This document shows, in pieces, positions 5,330 through 6,892 of a stretch of 6,892 nt of DNA; positions within the stretch are counted from its first letter, which is position 1, and each line of letters starts with the position of its first letter. A model generated the notes under the pieces. It did no database searches and had not been told where the DNA came from. It saw only the letters and a program-made list of their open reading frames with translations. A program made the position numbers and the translations under genes. Origin of the DNA: Bacteroidota bacterium (GTDB taxonomy: Bacteria > Bacteroidota > Ignavibacteria > Ignavibacteriales > Melioribacteraceae); the NCBI GenBank assembly GCA_021786655.1, contig JAJYMU010000105.1, forward strand, positions 1 to 6,892, written 5' to 3'.

Positions 5330-6787
5330 CTATGGTTTTTTTATGCTTCTAAACATTGTGAAAACACCTTCGCCCTTGTCATCCGGCGCAGCGCTTCCCG
5401 TAGATTTTGTTCCTATCCTTGGTCCCGTATTTCTTATTTGAACAAATTTACTTAGTAGGTCAAACCAAAACGGCGCACCAAGAGAAATCATAAGAGCGGT
5501 AATTATGAGTCCCCAAAATCCTTCTTTCCATGGAAAGCTTTGCTCGATCATGTAACCCACTTTTGGAAAAAAGCCGGCACCAATCTTTCCGAAAACGACG
5601 GAAGAATCTTTACTTGCAGTTATGCTTCGAACTTTATCAATTGTTATGAAATCGGATCGAGTCGAATCGTTAAACACTTCTATATAATTATGCCGCAGTT
5701 TTTTATTAACAGCCAGCAGAACTCTTAATGAATCTTTATTAAACTTAATTACATCTTGTTCAAGTGTATTGATCGTTTTGTTTAACTCCAATACTTTATC
5801 CATGACCTCTTGCTTCACAAAAACGGGGATATTCATTGCAAGGCTATCATCCTTAGCAATAGGCGCAAAGTCCCAGCCCAGTCCCATTATTGAATTTGCT
5901 TGATTCAAATCGGTCTTAACATAATTGAGCGTGCTGTCCAGCAGCGTTTGGCGATTTACGGAATCTCCCTCCGCATTAACTGTCGGTTGATATTTGATGG
6001 AATCCTTGGCAATAGCTATCCCCATTGAAACCAACTGCTCGCGTGCCGTTTTATCTTTTAAAAGATTCTTAATAATCTCAAAAGTGTTAACGTTAAAAGT
6101 TATTGCAAGCACAAATCCGATAGCTAGAACGATCCACTGCGATTGCCGCTTGTACCATCCGCTTGTTCTATCCATCGTATCATTGAACCACTGCTCCATT
6201 GTAGTTTTGAGATTCTCAACATCATTGTTCGCGTCGTTTATAAATGACCGCAGCAATTTGACAGTATCGCTTTTAAGAACATTTTCTTTCTTGATCGTCT
6301 CCACTGAATTTGGAGTATTGCTTTTAGTAATATTTTCTTTTTCACCGGTACCACTTTGATTCCCTTCCACCTCCAAGCATTTTTCTAGACCAAGATCCAT
6401 TAGTTTTAAAAGCATTTTATTTTTGTCGTCGCTGCTTTTTATTTGTGCAGATTCCAACTGGTTTGCACCTCCGCCAAACTCTTTCAGTATATCCATTATG
6501 ATTTTTGAAAAATTTGCCGGCGATATGTAGGAAGGTTTGCTCATGGTACTTTTGCTGCTGCTCATATACTTCATAAGCGCATGATCGTGAAAAGCTTCAA
6601 GCAGTTTTTTCTTTAAGGGACTTTCCGAGTTTTCATCGGTTAGCATTCTTTTAATCGCCTTCTCCAATTCTTTAGCGCGTAAGGTAAAGACTGATGCGAT
6701 TAGTTCTTTGATCATAGTCGCTAGAAAACTGTAAAGGCAGAAGATGAGCGTTAATCCTATGAATACATCAATAACCGTGTTGTTCAT
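5330..6787 (-). CDS. Three-pass membrane protein of unknown function
   Basis: This 485-residue inner-membrane protein has hydrophobic segments at about 8-34, 216-236 and 423-445. Positive charges after the first and third segments (RAKELEKAIKR; SKFVQIRNTGPR) place residues 35-215 and the C-terminus in the cytoplasm, and 237-422 in the periplasm. Conserved-looking motifs are KPSYISPANF (84-93), QWFNDTMDRTSGWYKR (199-214) just before the second segment, and SLGAPFWFDLLSKFVQIR (435-452) in the third. From memory, this layout defines a widespread but unnamed family in many phyla. Here the cytoplasmic linker (about 110-175) is low-complexity, Ser/Asn/Lys-rich, and the periplasmic part has a helical stretch (325-365). 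AGGAGG (6796-6801) precedes the ATG by eight bases. The gene starts 35 bases after the upstream stop, and the beta-rich gene follows it. A scaffold or envelope-signalling role is only a guess. Confidence 0.85.
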   Translation of the reverse strand: MNNTVIDVFIGLTLIFCLYSFLATMIKELIASVFTLRAKELEKAIKRMLTDENSESPLKKKLLEAFHDHALMKYMSSSKSTMSKPSYISPANFSKIIMDILKEFGGGANQLESAQIKSSDDKNKMLLKLMDLGLEKCLEVEGNQSGTGEKENITKSNTPNSVETIKKENVLKSDTVKLLRSFINDANNDVENLKTTMEQWFNDTMDRTSGWYKRQSQWIVLAIGFVLAITFNVNTFEIIKNLLKDKTAREQLVSMGIAIAKDSIKYQPTVNAEGDSVNRQTLLDSTLNYVKTDLNQANSIMGLGWDFAPIAKDDSLAMNIPVFVKQEVMDKVLELNKTINTLEQDVIKFNKDSLRVLLAVNKKLRHNYIEVFNDSTRSDFITIDKVRSITASKDSSVVFGKIGAGFFPKVGYMIEQSFPWKEGFWGLIITALMISLGAPFWFDLLSKFVQIRNTGPRIGTKSTGSAAPDDKGEGVFTMFRSIKKP

Positions 6788-6822
6788 TGTATTACCCTCC
6801 TGTTAAACAATTTATATTGATT

Positions 6823-6892
6823 CTAAACATTTACATTTACTCCATTCGCCATTACCGGCAGTTTATCAAGCTGCCAATTTTCCGCGGTGATC
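6823..6892 (-). CDS. C-terminal end of an unidentified upstream gene
   Basis: On the minus strand an open frame enters from beyond 6892, reads ITAENWQLDKLPVMANGVNVNV and stops at TAG (6823-6825). It ends 35 bases before the start of the membrane-protein gene and is on the same strand, so it is probably the preceding operon member. Of the other two frames, the one I read closes at once with TGA. Twenty-two residues are too few to name a family. Confidence 0.5.
   Translation of the reverse strand, partial: ITAENWQLDKLPVMANGVNVNV

Overview
The window looks like an accessory or rearranged stretch from a member of the Bacteroidota–Ignavibacteriota–Chlorobiota group. The basis is gene style: a lipoprotein M23 peptidase, exported barrel-like proteins and dense intergenic palindromes. 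The protein genes carry strong GGAGG ribosome binding sites, which fits Ignavibacteriota better than typical Bacteroidota. This placement is an inference, since no rRNA or other marker gene is present.

Layout. (1) Positions 1-457, minus strand: the N-terminal 152 residues of a zinc-dependent M23 (LytM-like) lipoprotein peptidase, running off the window. (2) Positions 458-1706: about 1.25 kb with no credible gene but several repeats. These are a 17-bp perfect operator-like palindrome, a CTTTGCG-type palindromic element, an ATTAAG-rich inverted repeat, a 12-unit 21-bp tandem array and a GTCATTCTGA-type inverted-repeat element. (3) Positions 1707-2183, minus strand: a conserved-looking helical protein of unknown function whose reading frame is open to about 2183, with no normal start or ribosome binding site. 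(4) About 2184-3755, plus strand: an IS110-family insertion sequence with a DEDD/serine transposase. It is preceded by a structured leader that looks like a bridge RNA, with candidate donor and target guide segments. (5) Positions 3860-6892, minus strand: an operon-like run of four genes with tight spacing. In transcription order these are an unidentified gene (22 C-terminal residues visible), a 485-aa three-pass membrane protein, a 113-aa beta-rich cytosolic protein and a 347-aa exported barrel-like protein.

How it fits together. The insertion sequence seems to sit in the 5' end of the helical-protein gene. On the minus strand a GGAGG site lies just right of the element, and the truncated frame opens right up to its left edge. 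If so, the helical gene was originally the next gene after the exported protein, making a five-gene set of unknown function with membrane, soluble and exported parts. I recognise the protein styles but cannot assign a function. This gene set and the bridge RNA are the two most interesting items here.
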